64,000 nt of DNA from Wenzhouxiangella sediminis (GTDB lineage Bacteria > Pseudomonadota > Gammaproteobacteria > Xanthomonadales > Wenzhouxiangellaceae), in contig NZ_QUZK01000046.1 in assembly GCF_003410055.1 (NCBI RefSeq), positions 1-64,000 of the forward strand, written 5' to 3'. Below are positions 33,495 to 41,111 of this stretch, one piece after another. The position numbers were made by a program, and so were the translations under genes. A model generated the notes under the pieces. That model was given only the letters and a program-made list of their open reading frames with translations, ran no database searches and was not told the origin of the DNA. The number at the start of each line of letters is the position of its first letter. The first letter of the stretch is position 1.

Positions 33495-34715
33495 ATGAGC
33501 AATCTGGCCCCGATCGCAAGCGCTGAACGCCACGAGGCTCTGGACGCACTCAGGGGCTTTGCCCTGTTCGGCATCTTTCTGGCCAATATCCGCTTTTTCG
33601 CCGGTTGGGAGTTTCTCGGCGCGGAGCAGCGCAACGCCCTGGCCGGCCGCTCACACGAGCTGCTCGATTTCCTGCACCTGGCCGTCATCGACGGCAAGTT
33701 CTATACCCTGTTTTCCTTGCTCTTCGGGCTGGGCTTCGCGCTTCAGCTGCAGCGGCTGGAAGGGCGTGGTGCGGCCGCAAGCCGGATCTACCTGCGCCGC
33801 ACGAGCATTCTGCTGGGCTTTGGCTTGATCCACCTGTTCGTGTTCTGGGTGGGCGACATTCTCACGCCTTATGCGCTGCTCGGTTTCGCGCTGCTCGCCA
33901 TCCGTCACTGGACCGACCGGACCCTGCTGATCGTCGCGGGCCTTGCGTTGTTCGCGCCCATCGCCGGTTACGCCCTGTTCTGGGCGTTTGGCGTCGACCA
34001 GAGCCTGGGCTTGTACAACCTGGCCTACGCCATCATGCCGCCGGGCGCCCAGGATCCGTTGGTCGATCTTCGTCTCACGGACTGGAGCGAGCGGCTGCAA
34101 TCCTCCTTTGCGCTTGGTGTGCTTCGCTTTGGCTATTTGTTCGATACCTGGCGCTGGCCAAAGCTGTTCGCGATCATGCTGCTCGGCCTGTGGGCCGGCC
34201 GCAGACTGATGCGTGGTGAACTGCTCGGCAATACCCGGCTGCTGGTCGGCGTGCTGGTCGTCGGCGGATTGTCGGGTGTCACCGCCGGCCCGATACTGGC
34301 TGCACTCGATGGCATCGGCTTTGACCGGCCGCATTCCCTGAACGGCTTGTATGCCGTGATCGCCTACACCTTTGCCGTGATCCCGCTCGGCCTGGCCTAT
34401 GCGGCCGGGTTCGTGCTGCTGTGGCGCAGTGCTTCGAATAGCCTGCGGCTGCTCGCCGCGCCCGGGCGAATGGCGCTGACCAATTATCTGGGCCAGACCC
34501 TGGTCGGACTGACCGTCTTCTACGGCGTTGGCCTGGATCAGGCTGGGCAATGGTCGCTGCAGGCCCTGATCGGGTTTGCCTGCGCGGTCTACGCCGTTCA
34601 GGTCGCCCTCTCCAATCTGTGGCTCAAGTTCTATCAGTACGGACCGATGGAATGGCTGTGGCGAGCACTGACATACGGCACAGCGCCGACGCTGCGGCGA
34701 GCGATAGCGTCATGA
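33495..34715 (+). CDS. DUF418 domain membrane protein
   Basis: This 406-residue polytopic protein has about ten hydrophobic segments. It shows the family start EALDALRGFALFGIFLANI and the C-terminal DUF418 block (ALTNYLGQTLVGLTVFYGVG to the conserved W-R-LTYG end, WLWRALTYGTAP). DUF418 proteins are inner-membrane proteins of unknown function, perhaps transport-related. The ATG at 33495 has AGGG upstream and puts the family signature at residue 11. It lies 131 bp after the SARP-like gene, behind the 11-bp repeats and a CRP-type site, so it is probably a main target of that control. Confidence 0.9.
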   Translation: MSNLAPIASAERHEALDALRGFALFGIFLANIRFFAGWEFLGAEQRNALAGRSHELLDFLHLAVIDGKFYTLFSLLFGLGFALQLQRLEGRGAAASRIYLRRTSILLGFGLIHLFVFWVGDILTPYALLGFALLAIRHWTDRTLLIVAGLALFAPIAGYALFWAFGVDQSLGLYNLAYAIMPPGAQDPLVDLRLTDWSERLQSSFALGVLRFGYLFDTWRWPKLFAIMLLGLWAGRRLMRGELLGNTRLLVGVLVVGGLSGVTAGPILAALDGIGFDRPHSLNGLYAVIAYTFAVIPLGLAYAAGFVLLWRSASNSLRLLAAPGRMALTNYLGQTLVGLTVFYGVGLDQAGQWSLQALIGFACAVYAVQVALSNLWLKFYQYGPMEWLWRALTYGTAPTLRRAIAS

Positions 34716-34837
34716 AAGCGGGTCCTGACCACTTCGGAATGATTTCGTGCAGGAAAGAGGCTTGTCTACAAACAGCCGAGAAACACGGAAACGCAGTATG
34801 CAACTTCAACACTGTCAAACCAATAGAAGGACCTGAT

Positions 34838-35311
34838 ATGAAACGTTCAAGTCTCTTGCGCACATGCGCAATCACTTTCTCCATCTTTCTGGGTGTATTG
34901 ATCGCCGCACCCGCTGCCGCACAGCTCGAGGCCTGGGAAGACTATGAAGTCTCGGACGCAGCCTGGAGCGTAACGATGATCAAGCTCGATCCGGGCACCC
35001 AGGACATCTACCTTGAAGGCCTGAAGTCGACCTGGGTGGCGGCCAACGACGTGGCCAAGTCGCTGGGTCATGTCGAAGATTACGCGATCTACGCCAACCA
35101 GGCGGTTGCGCAAGGCGCATTCGATCTTCTACTCGTCATCAAGTTTCCGAGTACCGAAATGATGGCGCCGAGTCGAGAACGATACAACGCGTTCATGGAA
35201 GCCTGGGGGCAGGAGAACATGGATGCGAGCAACGAAAAGGTGCTCGAACTTTACAACGAGATCCGTGAGATCCAGGGCGAGTATCTGCTTCGGGAGATCA
35301 CGCTGAAGTGA
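34838..35311 (+). CDS. Small secreted protein of unknown function
   Basis: This 157-residue protein has a clear signal peptide (basic MKRSSLLR, hydrophobic core, APAAAQ cleavage near residue 28) and a strong ribosome site (GAAGGA). The mature part is acidic and alternates strands and helices (AWSVTMIKLDPGT, DLLLVIKFPSTEMM, a C-terminal REIQGEYLLREITLK). The pattern recalls a dimeric alpha-beta-barrel or ferredoxin-like domain, but I do not recognise a family. It probably acts in the periplasm or outside. A 13-bp hairpin follows its stop. Confidence 0.8.
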   Translation: MKRSSLLRTCAITFSIFLGVLIAAPAAAQLEAWEDYEVSDAAWSVTMIKLDPGTQDIYLEGLKSTWVAANDVAKSLGHVEDYAIYANQAVAQGAFDLLLVIKFPSTEMMAPSRERYNAFMEAWGQENMDASNEKVLELYNEIREIQGEYLLREITLK

Positions 35312-35323
35312 GCTTGACGAACG

Positions 35324-35358
35324 CTGCGCTGCGAGGGATTCATCTCCTTGCAGCGCAG
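35324..35358 (+). terminator. Long hairpin after secreted-protein gene
   Basis: CTGCGCTGCGAGG (35324-35336) pairs with CCTTGCAGCGCAG (35346-35358) over 13 positions with a single G-U wobble, starting 12 bases after the stop at 35311. It lacks a T run. It may end or stabilise the upstream transcript and so split the cluster into two expression units. Confidence 0.5.
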
Positions 35359-35437
35359 TGATCGCTCTCCCGGTGAGGAATGCAAGAACCCGGTCCATGC
35401 TGGGCATTCATGACCGCGCTTTCAAGGTAGTCCAGTC

Positions 35438-35854
35438 ATGCGCAGTGACAATCCGCCACCGCCGCGCGAAGTCGTCTCGGTCGCCAGGGATTTCAAGGCG
35501 CTGTGGCTTGCCGGCGAACTCCACGCCGCCGGCGAAAAGTACTGGGACGACCATGTGGTCAGCATCGAGCCGCACGCGCTACCGGACGGCGGCGACCGGG
35601 TTTGCCGGGGTATCGAGGCGGTTCGTGCCAGAAACCTTTGCTGGCTTGCGACTCACGGCATCGAGGACTTGAGTATCGACGGTCCCTTCGTGACCGGCGA
35701 TCACTTCGCATTGTTCGCCGACATGCTGATCGCCCATGCCGGCCGGCGCACGCCGCACAGTCGAATCGCTGTTTTCGTGGTGCGCAATGGCCGGATCATC
35801 GAGCAGCGCTTCTTCTATGAACAAGAAAAACCGAATGGCCGTGGCGCACCCTGA
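35438..35854 (+). CDS. NTF2/SnoaL-like protein
   Basis: This 138-residue protein has the features of the SnoaL/NTF2-like cone fold: an N-terminal helix (REVVSVARDFKALWLAGELH), paired strands with YWDDHVVSIEP, and a terminal sheet (RIAVFVVRNGRIIEQRFFYE). Members are small isomerases, hydrolases or ligand carriers, and the pocket residues here do not identify a reaction. There is no signal peptide, so it is cytoplasmic. The ribosome site is weak. It is the first of three NTF2-like domains encoded in a row. Confidence 0.75.
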   Translation: MRSDNPPPPREVVSVARDFKALWLAGELHAAGEKYWDDHVVSIEPHALPDGGDRVCRGIEAVRARNLCWLATHGIEDLSIDGPFVTGDHFALFADMLIAHAGRRTPHSRIAVFVVRNGRIIEQRFFYEQEKPNGRGAP

Positions 35855-35926
35855 CCTACGGGGCCCGGCCTGGATTCATCCGCACCGCAGCGCAAGCAAA
35901 GTCCACCTGAACGAGGAGAGAAGCCG

Positions 35927-36301
35927 ATGGACAATCCTGTCCCCGAAGAAGACCTTCATCAGATCGAGCGGTTGATGGAAACCTACGTCGAAGGCGGCCG
36001 AACCGGCAGCGTCGAAATGCTACGCCCGATTTTCCACGAACTGGCCTCGATCTGCGGCTACGTCGGCCCGGATCTCTTCGCCCAGCCCATCGAGCAGTTC
36101 TACGACTGGCACCGGGAGAACGGCCCGGCCGCGGAACTCGCAACCGGCGACACCCGGATCGATGTGGAGGGTACGGCGGCGACGGTGCGCATCGAGCTCC
36201 ATAACTGGACCGGCCACCGCTTTACCGACTTCTTTACGCTGGCCAGGATCGACGGCCGCTGGCAGATCATGAGCAAGGTTTTCTACCTGCATCCGGAGTG
36301 A
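35927..36301 (+). CDS. NTF2-like (lumazine-binding-type) protein
   Basis: This 124-residue protein has an NTF2-like fold of the sort annotated as putative lumazine-binding: QIERLMETYVEGGRTGSVEM at the start, then HNWTGHRFTDFFTLARIDGR and WQIMSKVFYLHPE at the end. A strong ribosome site (GAGGAGAG) precedes it. It has no signal peptide. It sits 72 bp after the previous NTF2-like gene and 44 bp before the SnoaL/SMP-30 fusion, so the three are probably co-transcribed. Confidence 0.82.
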   Translation: MDNPVPEEDLHQIERLMETYVEGGRTGSVEMLRPIFHELASICGYVGPDLFAQPIEQFYDWHRENGPAAELATGDTRIDVEGTAATVRIELHNWTGHRFTDFFTLARIDGRWQIMSKVFYLHPE

Positions 36302-36345
36302 AGAGAACGCCATGAGCCTCATCCCATCAACCCTGGAATTCCACA

Positions 36346-37827
36346 ATGACAAGAATCTGCCTGGCCTTCGCTGCTCTGGTCTCTTCCGTAAGCGCCCATC
36401 CCGAACCCGAGAACGCGTCGCAGACCCGGGCGGTTGTTGAAACCGCCTATGCGGCATTCGCCCTGGGCGACACGGAGACCTTCGCCGGCCTGATGGCGCC
36501 GGAGATCGTCTGGGAAGAGGCCGAGGGCAACCCCTACGCCGATCTGAACCCCTACATCGGGCCTGAGGCCGTCATGTCGGGTTTGATGTCGCGCTTGCTC
36601 GACGACTGGGCGGGCATCAGCGTTACTCCCCGGGAGTTCGTCGTCGAGGGTGATCGAGTCGTCGCCTTCGGTCGCTACACCCAGGCATGGAAGGCCACCG
36701 GCAAGATGCTCGACATTCCGTTCGTGCATTCATGGACGGTGCAGGACGGCAAGATTGTCGCGTTCCGGCAGTACACCGACACAGCCGCGTTGGTGGCGAC
36801 GATGAACGAGCCGTCGCCCGCGGGCGGTGTCAGGCAGTCGCATGTCGGTGGATTCGAGCAGGTCGCGCTGCTGCCGGCCAATCGTTCGTTGGTGCGGCCC
36901 GAAGACGGCGTGATGCTCGCCGACGGCACCCTGCTGGTCGCCGACCAGGTGCATGGTCTCGTCGCGCTGGGCCTCGATGGCGCCAAACGCGCGTTCGGCG
37001 ATTTCGAAGCCGCAGGATACGTACACGAACCGCCGGATCGAAGCGCCGGCCCGAACGGCGTCGCGCTGGAGCCCGACGGGGTCCACGTGCTGGTCGCCGA
37101 TGTTCTGACCGGGGCCATCTACCGCGTCAACAGTCGAACCGAGCAGGTCGTGCGGATTCATCAGCACGAGTTCGGCGTCAATTCGGCCCGGCGCGACCGC
37201 AGTGGCGCGGTCTGGTTTACCCAATCGACCGAGAACAACGGCCCGGATTCGGAAGCCCGGATGTTCGCGGCCGTTGATACGAAACCCATGGACGGCGCGC
37301 TCTTTCGCCTCTCGCCGACCAATGACCACGAGCCCTATCCCGAGCTCCAGCGCAAGGATCAAGGGCTGGATTTCGCCAACGGCCTGGCGATCGACGAGGA
37401 GCGCGGGTACCTGTACGTGGCAGAAACGATGGCCGATCGCATTCTTGGTTACCGATTGTCGGTGCTCACAGGCAAACTCTCGAACCGCCGTGTGATCGCA
37501 AGGGTTCCGACCCCGGACAACATCGAACTGGATGCCGCCGGTCGGCTCTGGGTTGCATCACCGATCGGGAACGCCCTGCTGATCGTCGAGCCGGAAACAG
37601 GTGAGTGGTCGACGGTTTTTCACCCTCGAACCCGGGCGCACGACCGCCTCATGCTCGAATGGCGGCGCCGGACGGAAGGCGGCGAGCCCAGGCTGGAACT
37701 GTTCGGGCCGGAGATGTGGGCGCCGCTGCCAGGGCTGCTTACCGGCGTGATCCTTACAAGCGACGACGGCCCGGTCTACCTGACCGGTTTGGGCAACGCC
37801 CTGGTCCAACTGACAAGGCCGCGTTAG
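36346..37827 (+). CDS. SnoaL-like domain fused to SMP-30/strictosidine-synthase-like propeller
   Basis: This 493-residue protein has a short signal peptide (cleavage near SVSA, residue 17), then a SnoaL-like domain (residues about 25-150, AVVETAYAAFALGDTETF to IVAFRQYTDTAAL). A six-bladed beta-propeller of the SMP-30/gluconolactonase or strictosidine-synthase type follows (residues about 165-490). Propeller marks are LLVADQVHGLVALGLDG, GPNGVALEPDG, FANGLAIDEERGYLYVAETM and PDNIELDAAGRLWVAS. The propeller class usually hydrolyses lactones or related esters with a bound metal. The fusion suggests a secreted enzyme acting on one substrate with both domains, which is inference. Confidence 0.82.
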   Translation: MTRICLAFAALVSSVSAHPEPENASQTRAVVETAYAAFALGDTETFAGLMAPEIVWEEAEGNPYADLNPYIGPEAVMSGLMSRLLDDWAGISVTPREFVVEGDRVVAFGRYTQAWKATGKMLDIPFVHSWTVQDGKIVAFRQYTDTAALVATMNEPSPAGGVRQSHVGGFEQVALLPANRSLVRPEDGVMLADGTLLVADQVHGLVALGLDGAKRAFGDFEAAGYVHEPPDRSAGPNGVALEPDGVHVLVADVLTGAIYRVNSRTEQVVRIHQHEFGVNSARRDRSGAVWFTQSTENNGPDSEARMFAAVDTKPMDGALFRLSPTNDHEPYPELQRKDQGLDFANGLAIDEERGYLYVAETMADRILGYRLSVLTGKLSNRRVIARVPTPDNIELDAAGRLWVASPIGNALLIVEPETGEWSTVFHPRTRAHDRLMLEWRRRTEGGEPRLELFGPEMWAPLPGLLTGVILTSDDGPVYLTGLGNALVQLTRPR

Positions 37828-37942
37828 CAGCCGCCGGCCTGGAGCTTGCTGCCCATTTGGTGCAGGCAGCCCGGGTTGCCTGTCCGGGATGCGACTTCGG
37901 CTTGAAGGGCGTTGGCGGACGAAAGGGCGCTACAATCCCTGC

Positions 37943-39685
37943 ATGACACGCGTCGTCGACAGTCAGCGGCAGGATCGTCGTCATCGTGAGTTGGTTCGCG
38001 AGGCCTGCGCTCTGGTGGTGGCCGGTTTCGACGACTACAACGCCAGTTTCTCGGATATCACGCGCCGCGGGAAGCGGCGCTTCGAGCAGGGTGACCGGGC
38101 CGGCATGCGGGCCGATGTGGTTTCGCGCCTTGAGCTCTACGACCAGATCGTCGACGAGACCATTTCCCGTCTCGAGGGCCTGTTGGCCAACCGGCTGTTC
38201 TCGCGCAGCATCTGGCGCGACATGCGGGTGGCCTTCGCGAAGATGATCGAGCGAAAGCTGGACGCCGAACTCTACAAGACCTTCTTCAACACCATCACGC
38301 GGCGGTTGTTCAAGACGCGCGGCGTTGACCCCGCCATCGAGTTCGTGGCGTTCGATTTCCAGCCCAGCGACCGCATCACGCACCCGGTGGCGCGCTACAC
38401 CTACATCGTCGGTGAGCGCCTGGCCGAGGTGTTCGCCCGGATTCTCGACGACTACCGTTTCTCGCTCCCATGGCTGGATGCCGAGCGCGATGCAGCGCGC
38501 CTGGCCGAGCGCATGGACCAGGTGCTCGAAGGCGACGAAGCGCTCTCGATCGAGCTGCTCGAGACGGTCTTCTACCGGGAGGGGCGCGCCTACCTCGTTG
38601 GCCGCGCCCTTGGGCGCACCCGCCATGTTCCCTGCGTGATTGCGCTGTGCCGCGAAGACAACGCCATCGTGGTTGACGCCCTGCTGACGCGTCGCCTGCA
38701 GCTGAGCATCCTGTTCGGCTATACCTACAGCTACTTCCTGGCCGACCTGCCGACGGTGGCCGATGCCGTTGTCTTTCTCCGCAGCCTGTTGCCCGACAAA
38801 CCCGTCGACGAGCTCTACTCGGTGCTGGGACGCGCCAAGCAGGGCAAGACGGAACGCTATCGGGCCTTCCGCCGCCAGATGAGCGACCGTCCCGGGGAGC
38901 GTTTCGAGGTCGCCGCGGGCAAGCGGGGCATGGTCATGGCGGTATTCACGCTGCCGTCCTATCCGCTGGTCTTCAAGCTCCTGCGCGACAAGTTCGCGCC
39001 CGAGAAGACGATCAAGCGCCGCGAAGTGATCGAGCGCTACCAGCTGGTCCACCGTCACGACCGGGTGGGGCGGCTGCTCGACGTGCAGGAGTTCAAGTCG
39101 CTGCGCTTCGAGCGCGATCGCTTTTCGCCCGAGTTGCTCGAGGAACTGCTCGAAGAGTGTTCGCGGGTGGTTCGGGTCGACGGCGACGACCTGGTTATCC
39201 GGCACTGCTACGTCGAGCGTCGCGTGCGGCCGCTCGATCTGTATCTGTCCGAAGTGGAAGAAGCGAGCGCGCGCCAGGTGATGATCGACATGGGCCAGGC
39301 GCTCAAGGACCTGGCGCGCTCGAACATCTTCGCCGGCGACCTGCTGCCCAAGAACTTCGGGGTCACGCGCTCGGGCCGCGTCGTGTTCTACGACTACGAC
39401 GAACTGGCGCTTCTGACCGACTGCCGTTTCCGCAAGATGCCCAGGGCCGAAGACGACATCGACGTCTACAACGACGAGACCTGGTTCCACGTGGCCGAAA
39501 ATGACATCTTTCCGGAAGAGTTCCCGCGTTTCATGGCCCTCAAACGCGATTACCTGAAGGTGCTCGAAGAGGCCCACGGCGAACTGTTCGACGCCGGGTG
39601 GTGGCAGGATGTCCAGCAGCGGATCGCTTCCGGCGAAGCGCTGGATGTCGCGCCGTACGGGAATGAAGCGAGGTTGGTTCCATAA
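37943..39685 (+). CDS. aceK: Isocitrate dehydrogenase kinase/phosphatase AceK
   Basis: This 580-residue bifunctional enzyme switches isocitrate dehydrogenase off by phosphorylation and on again, directing carbon to the glyoxylate shunt. It has the AceK regulatory domain (residues 1-310) and the kinase domain with VFTLPSYPLVFKLLRDKF, the catalytic region IFAGDLLPKNFGV and VFYDYDELALL. The ATG at 37943 gives the normal length. A TACAAT box lies six bases before it without a suitable -35. The shunt genes aceA and aceB are not adjacent. Confidence 0.95.
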   Translation: MTRVVDSQRQDRRHRELVREACALVVAGFDDYNASFSDITRRGKRRFEQGDRAGMRADVVSRLELYDQIVDETISRLEGLLANRLFSRSIWRDMRVAFAKMIERKLDAELYKTFFNTITRRLFKTRGVDPAIEFVAFDFQPSDRITHPVARYTYIVGERLAEVFARILDDYRFSLPWLDAERDAARLAERMDQVLEGDEALSIELLETVFYREGRAYLVGRALGRTRHVPCVIALCREDNAIVVDALLTRRLQLSILFGYTYSYFLADLPTVADAVVFLRSLLPDKPVDELYSVLGRAKQGKTERYRAFRRQMSDRPGERFEVAAGKRGMVMAVFTLPSYPLVFKLLRDKFAPEKTIKRREVIERYQLVHRHDRVGRLLDVQEFKSLRFERDRFSPELLEELLEECSRVVRVDGDDLVIRHCYVERRVRPLDLYLSEVEEASARQVMIDMGQALKDLARSNIFAGDLLPKNFGVTRSGRVVFYDYDELALLTDCRFRKMPRAEDDIDVYNDETWFHVAENDIFPEEFPRFMALKRDYLKVLEEAHGELFDAGWWQDVQQRIASGEALDVAPYGNEARLVP

Positions 39686-39689
39686 AGGG

Positions 39690-39923
39690 GTTCAGGGTTC
39701 AGTGTTCAGGTTTCAGGAAAATCAGCGTGGGGCTTCCGTCGCAGGTGGCGGGCGCTTCCGGTCGTGGGGGCGTGGATAGGTCTTTTGGGGTTCCGGGTTC
39801 GGGGTTCCGGAACGGCCCCGGTTTATTGCAGAGTCATCCGCTCGCACGGCGAACGGGTTGTCGGCACCGCACCATCGGCTTCGCCAAGCGCTCCTGAAAC
39901 CTGAACACTGAAACCTGAAACCT
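39690..39923. repeat. Composite intergenic repeat, locus D (TTTCAGG array)
   Basis: Four diverged heptamers (GTTCAGG, GTTCAGT, GTTCAGG, TTTCAGG; 39690-39717) face inverted units at 39893-39923. The interior holds a 26-bp block identical to one in locus B (39787-39812 and 12428-12453) and a 49-bp cassette at 39844-39892 similar to 124-172 in locus A. It fills the gap between the convergent aceK and purT genes. Confidence 0.9.
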
Positions 39924-39926
39924 CTC

Positions 39927-41111
39927 CTAATCGAGCTTGATACCGATCGCATCGCGCGCAGCCGTCGCCTTGCGTCGGGCCTCGTCGATGTCCTTGCCGA
40001 GTGCGAGCGTGACGCCCATGCGGCGGCGGCCGGCGACTTCGGGTTTGCCGAACAGGCGCAGGTCGGTGTCGGGTCGGGCCAGGGCGCGGTCGACGTTCTC
40101 GAACACGACCTGCTTAGACTCGCCCTCGACGAGCAGGGCCGCCGAGGCGCTCGGGCCGCGCTGGACGATGTGCGGGATCGGCAAGCCGAGTATGGCGCGG
40201 GCGTGCAGGGCGAATTCCGACAGATCCTGCGAGATCAGCGTCACCAGGCCGGTGTCGTGCGGTCGCGGCGAGACCTCGCTGAACCAGACCTCGTCGCCCT
40301 TGACGAAGAGTTCCACGCCGAAGACGCCGTGGCCGCCCAGGGCGTCGGTGACCGCGCCCGCGATCGCCTCGGCTTCCAGCCGGGCCATTTCGCTCATCGG
40401 CTGCGGCTGCCAGGATTCGCGATAGTCCCCGTCTTCCTGGGTGTGGCCGATGGGTTCGCAGAACAGGGTGCCGTCGGCGTGGCGTACCGTCAGCAGGGTG
40501 ATCTCGTAGTCGAACTCAATGAGGCCCTCGACGATGACCTTGTCCTGTCGCTTGCGTCCGCCCGACTGGGCGTAGTCCCAGGCCGGACCGATCCCGGACT
40601 CGTCGCGGACCAGGCTCTGCCCTTTACCCGAAGACGACATGATCGGCTTGACCACGCAGGGCAGGCCGATCTCGGCCACGGCTTGTTCGAATTCCTCGCG
40701 CGTCTCGGCGAAGCGATAGGGCGAGGTCGGCAGTTCCAGTTCCTCGGCGGCCAGGCGCCGGATGCCCTCGCGGTTCATGGTCAGGTGGGCGGCACGAGCC
40801 GTCGGGATGACGTTGTAACCTTCCTTTTCGAGCAGCAACAGGGCATCGGTGGCGATGGCCTCGATTTCCGGCACGATCAGGTGCGGCCGGTCGAGCTCGA
40901 CGATGCTGAGCACAGCCTGGGGGTCGAGCATGTCGATGACGTGGTGGCGGTGGGCGACGGCCATCGCAGGGGCATGGTCGTAACGATCGACGGCGATCAC
41001 CTCGCAGCCCAGGCGCTGCAACTCGATGACCACTTCCTTGCCCAGCTCGCCGCTGCCGAGCAGCATCACGCGCTTTGCCGTGGGGGCGTGTGGTGTGCCG
41101 ATGTCGGTCAT
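39927..41111 (-). CDS. purT: Formate-dependent phosphoribosylglycinamide formyltransferase PurT
   Basis: This 394-residue ATP-grasp enzyme makes formyl-GAR from GAR, formate and ATP in purine synthesis. It shows [20 protein letters not shown] near residue 15, [11 protein letters not shown] near residue 155 (ATP loop) and [12 protein letters not shown] near residue 275. It is the folate-independent alternative to PurN. Its start overlaps the stop of the DPP IV-like peptidase gene by four bases, an odd functional pairing. Confidence 0.96.
   Translation of the reverse strand: MTDIGTPHAPTAKRVMLLGSGELGKEVVIELQRLGCEVIAVDRYDHAPAMAVAHRHHVIDMLDPQAVLSIVELDRPHLIVPEIEAIATDALLLLEKEGYNVIPTARAAHLTMNREGIRRLAAEELELPTSPYRFAETREEFEQAVAEIGLPCVVKPIMSSSGKGQSLVRDESGIGPAWDYAQSGGRKRQDKVIVEGLIEFDYEITLLTVRHADGTLFCEPIGHTQEDGDYRESWQPQPMSEMARLEAEAIAGAVTDALGGHGVFGVELFVKGDEVWFSEVSPRPHDTGLVTLISQDLSEFALHARAILGLPIPHIVQRGPSASAALLVEGESKQVVFENVDRALARPDTDLRLFGKPEVAGRRRMGVTLALGKDIDEARRKATAARDAIGIKLD

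Noticed and set aside
37912-37936. Sigma70 promoter for aceK (TTGGCG with TACAAT)
   Set aside because: The spacer is only 13 bp and the other candidate -35 (TTGAAG) is 23 bp away, so neither is acceptable.
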